50,276 bases of DNA, from assembly GCF_000613865.1 (NCBI RefSeq), contig NZ_BAJU01000018.1:1-50276 (forward strand), given 5' to 3'. Position 1 is the first letter of the stretch; each line of letters starts with the position of its first letter. The notes beneath the pieces were generated by a model. That model saw only the letters and a list, made by a program, of their open reading frames with translations. It did not search any database and was not told where the DNA came from. Origin of the DNA: Acetobacter okinawensis JCM 25146. GTDB lineage: Bacteria > Pseudomonadota > Alphaproteobacteria > Acetobacterales > Acetobacteraceae. Positions 1-8,823 of this stretch are shown piece by piece. Position numbers and translations under genes: made by a program.

Positions 1-1125
1 GAGTAGGGTGTCGAGCGTGGCGCTGACATTCGGCTCGGAGAGTGGTTGCTGCTGACGGCATTCTGCACGCCAGTGTTCAAGCGCACCGGCAGCTTCTGTG
101 CAGGCCGTGGTAATGACCGAGTGTACGGGGCGCCCGGGCATGGGGTAGGGCAGAGCACTGAGGATGAGCCAGAGGTCGCGATCGACGAGCTGGATCACGG
201 AGAACAGACTGGCGTTGAGGACGCCGGCCTTCTGGCGGGCTTCCTGCAGGAGCGCTATCAGCACCGTGCGTGACCAGCCATGACCCTGCGCGATCTGTCT
301 TCCGATCTGCCAGTCGCCTGCGGAGAGGCTTTTTCGAAACGCTTTCACTGTCCGGGCCGGGATGGTGAGCGGGGCGATGAGCTCGCCTTTGTCCCATCGG
401 CCCGACAGGGCCAGTGACAGGGTCTCGAGTAGTTTTCCAGCCTCTTCGCCCCGACGCGCACAGACAAGTGTGAAAACCATGAACAGGCATTGTTCGACGG
501 GGCTGAGGGCCTGCGGGTCTGTCCATGGAGTGCCGAGTTGTGCGGCCAGTGCGTTCTGGGCGGCTTGCGCGTGAGCCGGGGTGCCCGGCTCATAGCTGGC
601 GTAGCGAGCGAGCCATTCGTCAGGTTGCAAGAACGGGTCCATGGGTCTGAGCGGGGCCGAGGGCGGCGGGGGTTCGCGGAGCTTTGCGCTGTAACCGATC
701 CACGCCTGTCCGATGGGATGGATCTGTGCGAGGGCCTGTTTCATGCCGCCCAGACCAAACTGGGCGCGGTACAGCGCGCGCGGGGAGCGTGTTACACAGG
801 CAAATCCCAGAACTACGAACAGCAGCAGGACCGGCCACAGAGTCAGAAAGCCCGTAATGCCCAGAAGCTGCCAGAGTGTTGCGGCGCTGACTTTCGCGGG
901 CTCAGCGCGTGCCATCTTATCGAGCAGGGGGGCGTAGCTGTCCGTAAACAGGGAGGCGGTGTGCAAGATCATGCGCTGCTCGAACAGGACGGCCATGACG
1001 ATCTGCGTATGCCCCACCTGCCACAGCAGGTAGGCGGCGACACAGAGCATGAAGAGTGATCCGCCAATAATGAACAGGATCTGTTCCGGCCCGATCTCGC
1101 GTCCTGACGCGTTCATGCGGCTCAT
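1..1125 (-). CDS. dotM: DotM/IcmP/TrbA-like coupling-complex protein (3' end outside window)
   Basis: The frame is open from an ATG at 1125 to base 1, giving at least 375 codons with no stop, so the gene continues beyond the left edge. Two hydrophobic segments lie near residues 16-34 (LFIIGGSLFMLCVAAYLLW) and 80-105, followed by a long soluble part. Two N-terminal membrane spans plus a large cytosolic domain is the layout of DotM/IcmP (TrbA of IncI), which recruits substrates to the type IV coupling complex. The start overlaps the dotC stop (ATGA), so the two are translationally coupled. The family call rests on architecture and on the neighbours dotC and dotD; a DotL/TrbC coupling ATPase would be expected further left. 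Confidence 0.72.
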   Translation of the reverse strand, partial: MSRMNASGREIGPEQILFIIGGSLFMLCVAAYLLWQVGHTQIVMAVLFEQRMILHTASLFTDSYAPLLDKMARAEPAKVSAATLWQLLGITGFLTLWPVLLLFVVLGFACVTRSPRALYRAQFGLGGMKQALAQIHPIGQAWIGYSAKLREPPPPSAPLRPMDPFLQPDEWLARYASYEPGTPAHAQAAQNALAAQLGTPWTDPQALSPVEQCLFMVFTLVCARRGEEAGKLLETLSLALSGRWDKGELIAPLTIPARTVKAFRKSLSAGDWQIGRQIAQGHGWSRTVLIALLQEARQKAGVLNASLFSVIQLVDRDLWLILSALPYPMPGRPVHSVITTACTEAAGALEHWRAECRQQQPLSEPNVSATLDTLL

Positions 1126-2051
1126 GGCGCGTCCTCCCCGACATGCCAGTGGGCGCGGTTTGCATCGAGGCCGGGCTGGGAACGAAAGCGCATGTTCGTA
1201 TCGTCTTCGAACAGTACGTTCTTCCCGCCATCGACGTCGCGCTGAACAAAGGCAATGTCAGGAGCTTCAACCTTGCCAGCTTTCAGGAGCAGGCGGTAGC
1301 GGGCCATGCCGATCAGGTCGCGTTCAAGGCGGGCGAGATCGTCGAGGAAGATTTCGACGGCCTGTCGCTCCCCGGCGGCCCAGCCGCGTGCGACACCTTC
1401 GCGCCAGACTTCGACCTCATGGCGGGTTCTGGGGCGCACCGCATCGGGCGGCGTTTCGGGCATGGTGATGGAGCGGACCAGCCAGGTGCGCCACTGGGGA
1501 GGACTTGTGACAAGTTGCGCTTCGCGTGTGACGCGGAAGATCCGGCGTGTTTCGCGCGCCGTCTGCCCGGATGGATCAATGGCTATGGCCATCTGGGCCT
1601 CCGAGATAACAGGAGGCCGAAGAAAGGCCTGCCCGCCGCCAGCCGGCAGGACGAGGGACCGGAAGTCGTAGGCCTGATCGAGTGTCACCTCATAGCGATC
1701 CAGCATGGCGTTCAGCGCGAAAGAGCGGGCAGCCAGACCGCCTTGCGCACCGTATGCCCACGCTGCATGGCGCACAGCGTCGTCATGGTCCGTGCCAGTA
1801 TCCGGGCGGGGCGAGTAGCCCGGTCGCACGGCCATCAGGGCCTCCATGGAGGGCGGGCGTGTCGCATCGCTGATCCGGGGGATTTCAGTGGCCCCGGTCA
1901 GCGGTGTGTCGATGGGGCTTGCAGCCCCAGGCGACAGGGTTGGATTGGACGGCACGGGGAGGGCGACTGGCCCGTCGGAGGCCGCGAGGGAGGGCGTCGT
2001 CAGGGCCAGTGCGAGCAGGCCGCATGACAGGATCGTGGAGGGTTTAGCCAT
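1122..2051 (-). CDS. dotC: DotC/TraI-like outer-membrane core component
   Basis: A 309-residue exported protein of the DotC (IncI TraI) family, which with DotD brings DotH to the outer membrane in type IVB systems. The start at 2051 is chosen because it gives a signal peptide (MAKPSTILSCGLLALALTTP, cut near SLA-AS). Upstream in-frame codons would give an unlikely basic, Pro/Ser-rich extension inside dotD. Family-like stretches include AQGGLAARSFALN, VTREAQLVTSPPQWRTWL and EVWREGVARGWAAGERQA. Unlike Legionella DotC, no clear lipobox is seen, since the only early Cys precedes the hydrophobic core. It overlaps dotD by 8 bases and dotM by 4, so it sits within one operon. Confidence 0.8.
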   Translation of the reverse strand: MAKPSTILSCGLLALALTTPSLAASDGPVALPVPSNPTLSPGAASPIDTPLTGATEIPRISDATRPPSMEALMAVRPGYSPRPDTGTDHDDAVRHAAWAYGAQGGLAARSFALNAMLDRYEVTLDQAYDFRSLVLPAGGGQAFLRPPVISEAQMAIAIDPSGQTARETRRIFRVTREAQLVTSPPQWRTWLVRSITMPETPPDAVRPRTRHEVEVWREGVARGWAAGERQAVEIFLDDLARLERDLIGMARYRLLLKAGKVEAPDIAFVQRDVDGGKNVLFEDDTNMRFRSQPGLDANRAHWHVGEDAP

Positions 2052-2481
2052 GATACGACACCCGGATCTCGCGGGTGGGCACGTCGATGTACACGCTGTA
2101 GCGAGGGCCGGCGGCGAGGTTGAGTTCGTCGATGAGACTGGCCTGGGTCGCGTTTGTCTCATGGATGGCGACAACAGGGCCGGGCCCTGTATCGTCCATG
2201 ATGAGATGATAACCGGTCTGGCCGGCTACCATGCTCAGCCCATCGCGAAGCGTACCTGTCCAGTGCCAGCTGACGGGCTTTTCCATCTCGGCGGGCAGAA
2301 CGGAGCCGGGGCGTCGCACGGGGTAGCGGGTCTCGGCCAGTGCGTTGGCCTGTGCGTCGAGGATGGCCATCTGTTGGCCGAGGGTGGGTAGGACTGGAGG
2401 TGGTGGGATGTGGTGGCAGGCGGCGAGGGCAAGAGAAACAGGGAGAATGAGCATGACGCCTCTGAGAGATATGTTGTCCAT
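2044..2481 (-). CDS. dotD: DotD/TraH-like outer-membrane lipoprotein
   Basis: A 145-residue lipoprotein with a textbook lipobox (SLALAAC) after a short hydrophobic leader, a Pro-rich stretch, then a compact C-terminal domain. Size, lipobox and position next to dotC match DotD (TraH of IncI), a secretin N0-like lipoprotein of the type IVB outer-membrane core. A copy of the recurrent GTCACAA-N11-ATACTG-type motif ends 5 bases before the ATG, so it could be the head of a dotD-dotC-dotM transcript, perhaps leaderless. The ribosome site is poor: a GAGGGA abuts the ATG. Confidence 0.8.
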   Translation of the reverse strand: MDNISLRGVMLILPVSLALAACHHIPPPPVLPTLGQQMAILDAQANALAETRYPVRRPGSVLPAEMEKPVSWHWTGTLRDGLSMVAGQTGYHLIMDDTGPGPVVAIHETNATQASLIDELNLAAGPRYSVYIDVPTREIRVSYHG

Positions 2482-2485
2482 TCCC

Positions 2486-3211
2486 TCATTGTGCGCGCAT
2501 CCGTTGTGACGCTGTGTTGGCTACCAGATGACTCCAGACTTTCGCCTGATAGGTGACGTTATGCGTGGGCGTTGCCGAGTTGTAGTTACCCACGCGACGC
2601 CAGAACTCGCCCGGGTTGGACGGGCTCTGCCCATCGAGTGCGCGTGCGAGGATCCATGCGCCGATCTGCAGATTGAGACAGCCGTCATTGACGACCTGAT
2701 CGCGGGTGATTCCCAGTCGGGCTAGCTCGGGCAGGTGGATGGAATTGATCTGGGCCGGACCCATGTCGTAGCTGCCATCGCGGTTGCGGACGGTCTGTCC
2801 AACCCGACCGCCTTCTGTTGCCAGCACGGCAAGGAAGAGCTGTTCATGGACATGGTAGTGTCGGGCAGCGGCGAGAGCGCAGGATTTGAGGTCAGAGGAT
2901 AAAGGGCTGGATGGTGAGGGCGGTGGCGTTCTCCACGGTGGTTGGTGGGCCGGGTTGGTATGTGTTGGCGATGTTGTGCTGGCCCCACTCCATGCAAGGA
3001 TCCATGCACCGGCTGCTATGTTGACGCAGGTATTGCTTTGAATTTTTTCTTTATCGAAACCAGCCTGTTCCAAGATCGGCAACCAGCCAGCATCAATTCC
3101 CATGGGTCCGACACCGTGGCCAGATGAATGTGCCATGACGGTTTCAATGATTGTGTCTGGAACATTGTAGTACGCAGCAACTATATGGCTACATGAGGGA
3201 GGTAAGGCCAT
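2486..3211 (-). CDS. Tandem lytic transglycosylase (PilT/VirB1-like), first domain degenerate
   Basis: A 241-residue protein made of two copies of a lysozyme-like transglycosylase domain joined by a Pro/Thr-rich linker (about 80-105). The C-terminal copy has the expected landmarks: the putative catalytic Glu in LAVLATEGG, the DMGPAQIN block, the CLNLQIGAWILARA helix and the VGNYNSATP region. The N-terminal copy (1-77) keeps the frame (CSHIVAAYYNVPDTIIETVM, VGPMGIDAGWLPIL, CVNIAAGAWILAW) but has AHSSG where the catalytic Glu should be. Such enzymes open peptidoglycan locally for pilus or secretion machinery; IncI PilT has this role. It follows a small orf by 14 bases. No signal peptide is obvious, so the N-terminus could be incomplete. 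Confidence 0.75.
   Translation of the reverse strand: MALPPSCSHIVAAYYNVPDTIIETVMAHSSGHGVGPMGIDAGWLPILEQAGFDKEKIQSNTCVNIAAGAWILAWSGASTTSPTHTNPAHQPPWRTPPPSPSSPLSSDLKSCALAAARHYHVHEQLFLAVLATEGGRVGQTVRNRDGSYDMGPAQINSIHLPELARLGITRDQVVNDGCLNLQIGAWILARALDGQSPSNPGEFWRRVGNYNSATPTHNVTYQAKVWSHLVANTASQRMRAQ
2487..2510 (-). promoter_or_regulatory. Recurrent promoter-like motif, site A (upstream of dotD)
   Basis: Minus strand GTCACAA (2504-2510), 11-base spacer, ACAATG (2487-2492). It overlaps the stop codon of the upstream lytic transglycosylase gene and ends 5 bases before the dotD ATG. It shares sequence and exact spacing with seven other sites in the window. Confidence 0.6.
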
Positions 3212-3225
3212 TTGTTTTTGTTCCG

Positions 3226-3516
3226 TTAGGTATCGTTTGGTGTTCCCAAAAGAGCTTTTCGTTCACGTGCATACCGGCTTTCTTGGGAAGCTAACCATCC
3301 TTGAGCGAGTAACTGGCCGGCTTCGGTTAAACAGAAAATATTGTTTTTCGTTAAAGTCAGAAAACCATCTCGGATAAGTATTTCATCAAATACCGATAGT
3401 TTTCCGTCTTTCGGCCCGGCACTCAAACATTCGGCTGACATGATGTTGTACAAATGAGAGGCAGCTTCTCCATAGAAGTTTTCAATTTGAGAATCAGAAT
3501 TTTGTGGAACATTCAT
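3226..3516 (-). CDS. Small AT-rich orf, 96 aa, unknown
   Basis: A 96-residue soluble protein lying between pilV and the transglycosylase. The start at 3516 (MNVPQNSDSQ) is preferred over upstream in-frame codons that run into pilV. No family is recognised. The C-terminal half (LIRDGFLTLTKNNIFCLTEAGQLLAQGWL) resembles the end of a winged-helix fold, but this is only an impression. Base composition is clearly more AT-rich than the flanking transfer genes, as is the 3' end of pilV. This suggests both arrived together or belong to an exchangeable pilus-tip segment. Confidence 0.5.
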   Translation of the reverse strand: MNVPQNSDSQIENFYGEAASHLYNIMSAECLSAGPKDGKLSVFDEILIRDGFLTLTKNNIFCLTEAGQLLAQGWLASQESRYARERKALLGTPNDT

Positions 3517-3595
3517 ATTGTTACTCACTATTTCTCTAGGTGTGGTAATTAAGTATATAGCCAATAAAGGCACGAAGCTTCCCCTAGCTCTGGTG

Positions 3596-5014
3596 TTAAC
3601 TAGGGTAGCAAACATGAAATTCAGCACCACTTTGCGTTCCATCGAGAATATTGGTTCCACTAAGTGTGCTCTGTCCTAATCGGTTAAACCACGCAGAAGA
3701 GCTTGTTGCTCCATATGATCCGCTAGAAAGTGAAATCAGCGGAGACACAAAAGAAACGACATCTTTATCTCCCTGCGGACATGAGTAGGACTTCGTATTT
3801 TTATTCACGAACGTATAGAAAGCAGTATATGAGGAAGATTCGTATGATAGTGCTGAGGGCATAGACCCAATATAATATGGTATATTCTTACTTTCTAATT
3901 CGTCCTTTAAATATTGAGCAGCGCCATTACTAACGACTAATGGGCTTCCTGGGATAAGATATGCTCCATTAGAAATTTGCACTATACCACCGACGGCGTA
4001 GGTCGTTATTTCTCCACCGCCTAGATTTGCCCAAACACCATTAACACATTCTAGGTGTGATCCGCTGCCATCAACGTTGGACGCAAAAGCGCCGTTTGGC
4101 GTACAGGCTCCGCCGATTATGGCAGTGCCGTTATCCGTGCCTGTAATTGCTGCCTGCATAGATGCGTGATTTGCATTGGTATCGGCTTGTGACCCGTCCA
4201 TATGCTGGAAATAAACCGTGCCTTTGGTTCGCAGGGCGGTGTTCGTTCCATCGCCATACAGACAGGCACCCGGTGCATTGAACGCGCATCCGACGGCTGT
4301 AACGCTCACGTTATTGGAAAAAATGCCTTGCTGTGCATTGAGTGTTGCGACGTTATTGATGTTGTTTGCACCCATGTTCAGAGCGACACCCATGGTGTTG
4401 AGTTCATCATGCCCGGGCACCCCGACACGGTAGAGGAAATCATTAGTGTCGATGGTGGGGGAGGCGGCATCGCCTACGGTAACTGTGCCAAACAGATGGC
4501 CAGCGCCTGGTGAGGGCAGGCCTGTGAGGGGGAGGTTCCACGTCGTGCCATGGGCTTCGGATGAGCTGAGGTCGCCGAGCATACCGTCATAAGGCACATA
4601 GCCTCCCTGATCCCCGGTCAGGCCTGCGATATTGATCAGATCGCTCTGTTTGAGCGTGCGCCCGCCGGTGGCTGCGACCATGGTGCGGATGGCGCCCGAT
4701 GCTGGCTGTTGGACATAGACATGCCATGTTGCCCCCAGAACATTGGTCTGGCTGAACCCCCCGGGTAGTGTTTGTGTATTGAGCAGATCAGCGAACGGCA
4801 CTTCCTGGTAGGCGTCGCCGATACTCAGTTCATCGGTGAGCGTATCTTTCTGGGCGACGACATATTTTTGCGCGCCGGCCAGAATAGTCTGGAACTGGCT
4901 CGCCGCATCGGCATCCACGGTGTCGTTAAGATTATTGGCCTGAATGTCATTGTAAACCGGCATGGCCAGAATAATCATGAGCCCGGCGACGGCTGAGCCG
5001 AGGAGCTGCCACAT
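3596..5014 (-). CDS. pilV: PilV-like minor pilin / pilus-tip adhesin
   Basis: A 472-residue type IVb minor pilin. The start at 5014 (MWQLLGSAVAGLMIILAMP) overlaps the upstream stop (TGATG) and gives a hydrophobic N-terminal helix typical of prepilins. The body is Gly/Asn/Thr-rich with several Cys, ending in Cys-Tyr-Pro-Ser. In IncI plasmids PilV tips the thin pilus and selects recipients, its C-terminus being swapped by a shufflon. Here there is no recombinase and no obvious 19-bp recombination repeats, but roughly the last 130 codons are markedly AT-richer than the rest, which suggests an exchanged tip domain. It follows pilS and pilM in the same operon. Confidence 0.75.
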   Translation of the reverse strand: MWQLLGSAVAGLMIILAMPVYNDIQANNLNDTVDADAASQFQTILAGAQKYVVAQKDTLTDELSIGDAYQEVPFADLLNTQTLPGGFSQTNVLGATWHVYVQQPASGAIRTMVAATGGRTLKQSDLINIAGLTGDQGGYVPYDGMLGDLSSSEAHGTTWNLPLTGLPSPGAGHLFGTVTVGDAASPTIDTNDFLYRVGVPGHDELNTMGVALNMGANNINNVATLNAQQGIFSNNVSVTAVGCAFNAPGACLYGDGTNTALRTKGTVYFQHMDGSQADTNANHASMQAAITGTDNGTAIIGGACTPNGAFASNVDGSGSHLECVNGVWANLGGGEITTYAVGGIVQISNGAYLIPGSPLVVSNGAAQYLKDELESKNIPYYIGSMPSALSYESSSYTAFYTFVNKNTKSYSCPQGDKDVVSFVSPLISLSSGSYGATSSSAWFNRLGQSTLSGTNILDGTQSGAEFHVCYPS

Positions 5015-5499
5015 CAGAATGATCCTTTGCTGAAGGTCACGACCGAGACGACATGGCCTGTCGTGACTGCAATCGGCAGCGCGCCCATGGTGCCGGCAAG
5101 CGGGGTTGTCCATGTGGTGCCCTGTGCCGAGCCGATACTGAGGTCGCCTCTTGCGCGGGTAATGGTTTTGAGGATGTTGACTTGGGACATTGCGGCCCAG
5201 CTCTGGAGTGTGACGACACCGTTTGCGTTGGTCACATATGCGCCTGCATCCTTCAGTGCGGCGCTGACGGGAACCTCCAGATCAAGGGCGCTCACAGGGA
5301 TTGCACCCGTAATCTCCGGATGGGCTGCGACATAGGCGAGCAGAACGGCCTTGAACGCCAGAAAGGCCTGATCTTCGGGGAGTGCGAGATGCAGGGGCTG
5401 GTTCTGTACGGAGATCAGTCCATCCAAAGCCCGGTAGGTCTCGATTGACAGTCCAAGAAGGCTGAGCATGGCAAAGGCGAAGCCTATTCCGAAACCCAT
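5014..5499 (-). CDS. pilM: PilM-like type IVb pilus protein
   Basis: A 161-residue protein with an N-terminal membrane helix (GFGIGFAFAMLSLLGLSIE) and a small periplasmic domain. The start at 5499 has a strong Shine-Dalgarno (AAGGAGG), which excludes the 25-codon upstream extension. Features such as FKAVLLAYVAAHPEITGAIP and the terminal VVTFSKGSF recall the PilM family of IncI thin pili (short inner-membrane proteins with a conserved residue block ahead of a variable periplasmic tail). The family match is by eye. It lies 10 bases after pilS and overlaps pilV. In R64 pilM lies upstream of pilN; here it sits between pilS and pilV. Confidence 0.6.
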   Translation of the reverse strand: MGFGIGFAFAMLSLLGLSIETYRALDGLISVQNQPLHLALPEDQAFLAFKAVLLAYVAAHPEITGAIPVSALDLEVPVSAALKDAGAYVTNANGVVTLQSWAAMSQVNILKTITRARGDLSIGSAQGTTWTTPLAGTMGALPIAVTTGHVVSVVTFSKGSF

Positions 5500-5509
5500 G
5501 ACTTCCTCC

Positions 5510-6019
5510 TTATGCGGGATAGAGGAAGGTGATGGTGGCCGTGCTGGCGCTGCTGGCGTTACAGGCCGATGCAATCTGCGTTACAGTGTCGCCGCCATTA
5601 CCGAAGGTGATGGTCGTGCCGTTGATCGTGACGCCGCCATTGCTGTGCTGGCCACCCGCGAACGAGGCACAGTCATGGGCGGACACGCCTGTCCATGCGC
5701 TCTGGAAACCACCTGATGCCAGTCCGGAGACCGTTACTGTTGAACCCGACCAAGGGCCTTTGAGGGTGCTACCATCGCCGGTGAGAAGTCCTTCAGGCAC
5801 CATGCCGCCGTTGATGGCAGCAGAGTTGGACAGGTTGGACGCATTCATGGCGCCGACAAGCCTGTAGGTCTTATCGATTTTGTTGGCGAGCTGGCTTTCA
5901 TAGGACGAGGCGACCCAGACCATATATACGTGATCACCTTCCCAGATGGCTAGGGCTACGGCGGCCAAGCCTAGTAGCCCGGCCAATGTAGCGACGATCA
6001 GACCAAGCATATCTCTCAT
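5510..6019 (-). CDS. pilS: PilS-like major type IVb prepilin
   Basis: A 169-residue prepilin: short leader (MRDMLG), a long hydrophobic helix (LIVATLAGLLGLAAVALAIW), and a globular domain with two Cys (about 116 and 152) that could close the C-terminal disulfide loop typical of type IVb pilins. It follows the GspF-like pilR and precedes pilM/pilV, the expected place for the major thin-pilus subunit used in liquid mating. Two oddities: the residue after the presumed Gly cleavage site is Leu, and there is no Glu at mature position 5. No prepilin peptidase (PilU) is visible in the window. Confidence 0.75.
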   Translation of the reverse strand: MRDMLGLIVATLAGLLGLAAVALAIWEGDHVYMVWVASSYESQLANKIDKTYRLVGAMNASNLSNSAAINGGMVPEGLLTGDGSTLKGPWSGSTVTVSGLASGGFQSAWTGVSAHDCASFAGGQHSNGGVTINGTTITFGNGGDTVTQIASACNASSASTATITFLYPA

Positions 6020-6038
6020 GTTTTTACTTCCTGTTGGA

Positions 6039-7149
6039 TCAGCGCGGGATCATGTCCTGGCCGATGAAAATTTCGAGCAGCACGACTGCTCCGACGAGCA
6101 TTATGGAGAGAAAGTTTGTGACGCCGCGCACGGCCCGGATCTGGGCGCGTGTTCTGTCTTCAATCTGGTTGACCCAGATCAGGCTGTGGGCGAGCAGTGT
6201 GTCGTAATCGCCCTCATCCCCCACACATCGTCGATCTCGCGGATGATCTCGGGGTTGGGGAAATGCAGGCGGCTCATTTCCATGGCGCGCGGCAGGGTGA
6301 CGCCTTCATTCACCATCGTGTCACGCAGGGTCCGCATCCGTTCGGCGAGCCATGGGGAGCGGCTTTCTTCGGCCTGATTTTCGAGCACGTCGACATCGGC
6401 GACGCCGATCTTGCACTGCGCCAGAAAACTGCAGATCCACAGATAGCCCTGAATGTCGCGATAGACGGACCATGGCGGTACGACTTCAAGCCAGACCCGC
6501 ACCCGTCCTTTTATGCGTGGCAGGCTCCAGCGCACGGCAACGGTGGCACCGATCATCAGGCGACGAGGCACAGAGTGACTGGTATCGTGCCGATGCTGGT
6601 CATGAGGAGCATGAGGTTCAGCGCTGTGCTGGACGTGCCGCTATGCTCGAACGTGCGCGCCAGTTGCGGTAGAGCGGACTGGGCTGCGATTGAGAGCGTG
6701 ATGACCACGATGGCTATGTAGCCTGCGGGCTCCAGCCATGCGCCACGGAATTCTTTCTGCAAGGCTGCGACACGGGTGCGGGTGTCGCAGATCATGTCGA
6801 GAGCCGAGGGCAGGTCATCAGCCTGTTCCCCCGAGAGCAGCATGGTGAACTCATCTTCGGGGATGTAGGGCTGAAGCGTGTAGGAGAAGGTGGTGCCTTC
6901 GTTGTTGAGGATACGTTCGATGCGCCGCAACATCCGGGCTTCCCAGATATTGCTGAATTTCTCAGCCTGTTCCGCCCGGTTGAGCAACACCCGGTTGATC
7001 ATTTCGCCATTGCGCAGTTTGCGCGACAGGGTGCGGTAGAGGGCCAGGCGGCGTTTGAGGGAGAAGCCAATTCTCTGGTCGAGCCAGAGGTTCAGGCGTC
7101 CCTCGCTCTCCTCGCGCGTGTTGTCGTCGAAGACGATTTCGATGGCCAC
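6039..7149 (-). pseudogene. pilR: PilR-like GspF-family pilus inner-membrane protein, frame-disrupted twice
   Basis: Three consecutive reading-frame pieces together give one GspF/PilR protein of about 370 residues. The start is a GTG at 7149 with GGAGGAGG upstream. Piece one runs to an early stop at 6556 (ending IPVTLCLVA). Piece two resumes one frame back with LMIGATVAVRWSLPRIKGRV. Piece three resumes near 6215 with GDEGDYDTLLAHSL and ends in a transmembrane helix. The second break sits in a run of five G; one extra G would read VWGDEGDYDTLL. The first break needs one extra base near 6559. PilR anchors the assembly ATPase PilQ in the inner membrane. Both breaks need one added base, so either assembly deletions or a dead gene. 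Confidence 0.72.
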
Positions 7150-7150
7150 G

Positions 7151-8823
7151 TCAGTGCCCTCCTCCAATAAACGCCATGGTTTCAAGGCCTTTGAGCGCGC
7201 GTTCGCGTTCGCGTTGAAGGAAGTCGTAGGACCTGATCCGCTCGATCTTCAAAGGCACGTCAAAGGGGTCCATCCGTCCCTGAAAGACGAGTTCCATCCC
7301 CTTTTCCAGCATGGTGCTGTCAGAGTCCGAACGCGTGTGATAGCGGTGTCGTGCGAGGGTCGGGCCATACTGAATGAAGTCGGCCATGAGGGTTTCGTCA
7401 GGATCAACCACCTCGGCAACGACCTGTCGTCGGGCGGTACCTTTCCATGCGCAGTGGGGGCAGCCGGGGCCGAGCCGGCGGATGTTTGAGGCCTGCCAGT
7501 CTGGACGTTGCCATGTCAGGATGGCGTCGCGCATCATTTTGGTGAGCCGGGGATCGTCCTGATCCCATGGCAGGGCGCAATGGTCACACAGGATAGGCAC
7601 CAGACGCTGACCGACCAGACCGCAGATAATGGCGGGGTCACAGATGATGGGGAGCGCTAGTCGGTCCGGGTCCATGTCTCGCAGACGCGGGATGGCCAGA
7701 AACGGGTGGGCGGTGTGCATGGTGCTCATCATGAGCATGCCGGTTTCGGCCGCAGAGAGCCATGTGGTGGCGACCAGCGGGTCGCGAATTTCCCCGAGCC
7801 CTAGAATGTTGACGGCCATACGCAGAACAAGTCGAGTTCTGTGGGCGTAGGCCTCGCCCGCCGCTTTGGCGGTGAGCGTGTCGAGGATGTTGAGCTGGGG
7901 GGCATGCGGTAGAATGGTTTCGACGGGCTGTTCGATAAAGGCCTGACGCTGCCCCGGCCGGGTGCGGGCAATGTGTTCGCTCAGCCGGTGCATGACATGG
8001 GTTTTACCCGACCCTGGCGGGCCGGTAAAAATTATGGTGCCGGTGGCATTCAATACGAAGGTCTGCAGTAGTTCAGCCTGCATTTCGGTCCAGCCCGAAC
8101 TGATAAGGTCAAGGCTGCCGGGAGGTGGAGCGATGCGTTTGAGCCCTTTGAGGGCATCGACAGCCGGTACTTTCTGAACGCCCGCCTGAAGACGCATGTT
8201 GAGCCATTGGGCATCGGCGTCGATCGGCGCGATGGGAGTCCGGGCGAGACGCACATTGACCAGACCTGTGCCCATGAGATCCCGTCCGGCGATGGAGCGT
8301 CCTGAGATTGCTTCCGGCGATATTGCTGTTTGGTCAGCATGAACAGTGCGTTGATCAGCTTGTCGGCGTATTCTGTGGTGATTTCGTCGTACTGGAGGAT
8401 GGTGCCGTCGATATGAACCTCGATGACGGCATGGCCTGCGAGGCGGCGGATATCGATATCGCTGGCGCCGAGATCACATCCCGTTTTGAGGAGTGCCTTG
8501 GCACGTGCGCGCATGTCGAGCCCCGCACCGGCTCCCTGTAGCATGATGGTGTGGTGGGACTGAGCGAGTTTCGCAGCGACCACGCTGAGGGCGACCCATT
8601 CGATCTTTATGTGTCCGGCACGTGCTCGCCTGAGATCGTCGACCCATTGCAGGACGTCACGCCGCGTTTTGAGCGCTTCGTTGACTGTGAGATAGGAGTG
8701 GACATCGTCGAGGTGGAACTGTCCGCGCAGGTCGGCGGGTGTTCTGATCCCGTCGACTGCCTGATCGTCGCCCGTAGCGGTCTTCCACGGCACGACGTTG
8801 GTGATCTTGTCGATGAAGCTCAT
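7151..8823 (-). pseudogene. pilQ: PilQ-like GspE-family pilus assembly ATPase, frame-disrupted
   Basis: The secretion ATPase that powers thin-pilus assembly. The N-terminal part (8823 to about 8310) and the C-terminal part lie one frame apart. The second frame can be traced back through GRSIAGRDLMGTG, so one base is missing near 8305-8320. The C-terminal part has Walker A (GPPGSGKT), an Asp/His-box-like region, Walker B (LGLGEIRD), and two Cys pairs (CDHC, CPHC) like the GspE/PilB zinc finger. The Cys pairs favour PilQ over DotB/TraJ. It overlaps pilO by ATGA and is followed by pilR. Confidence 0.78.

Noticed and set aside
1505..1511. Further GTCACAA (minus) inside dotC
   Set aside because: No ATACTG-like box at the 11-base spacing and no gene start nearby; chance occurrence.
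1143..2027. Plus-strand open frame of 294 codons opposite dotC
   Set aside because: Shadow of a GC-rich gene; dotC has a signal peptide, coupling and family features on the other strand.
3596..4100. Shufflon at the pilV 3' end
   Set aside because: No repeated 19-bp recombination sites, no inverted alternative C-terminal segments and no site-specific recombinase gene in the window.
7151..8823. DotB/TraJ assignment for the GspE-type ATPase
   Set aside because: The two Cys pairs and the place between pilO and pilR fit the pilus ATPase PilQ; DotB lacks that zinc region.
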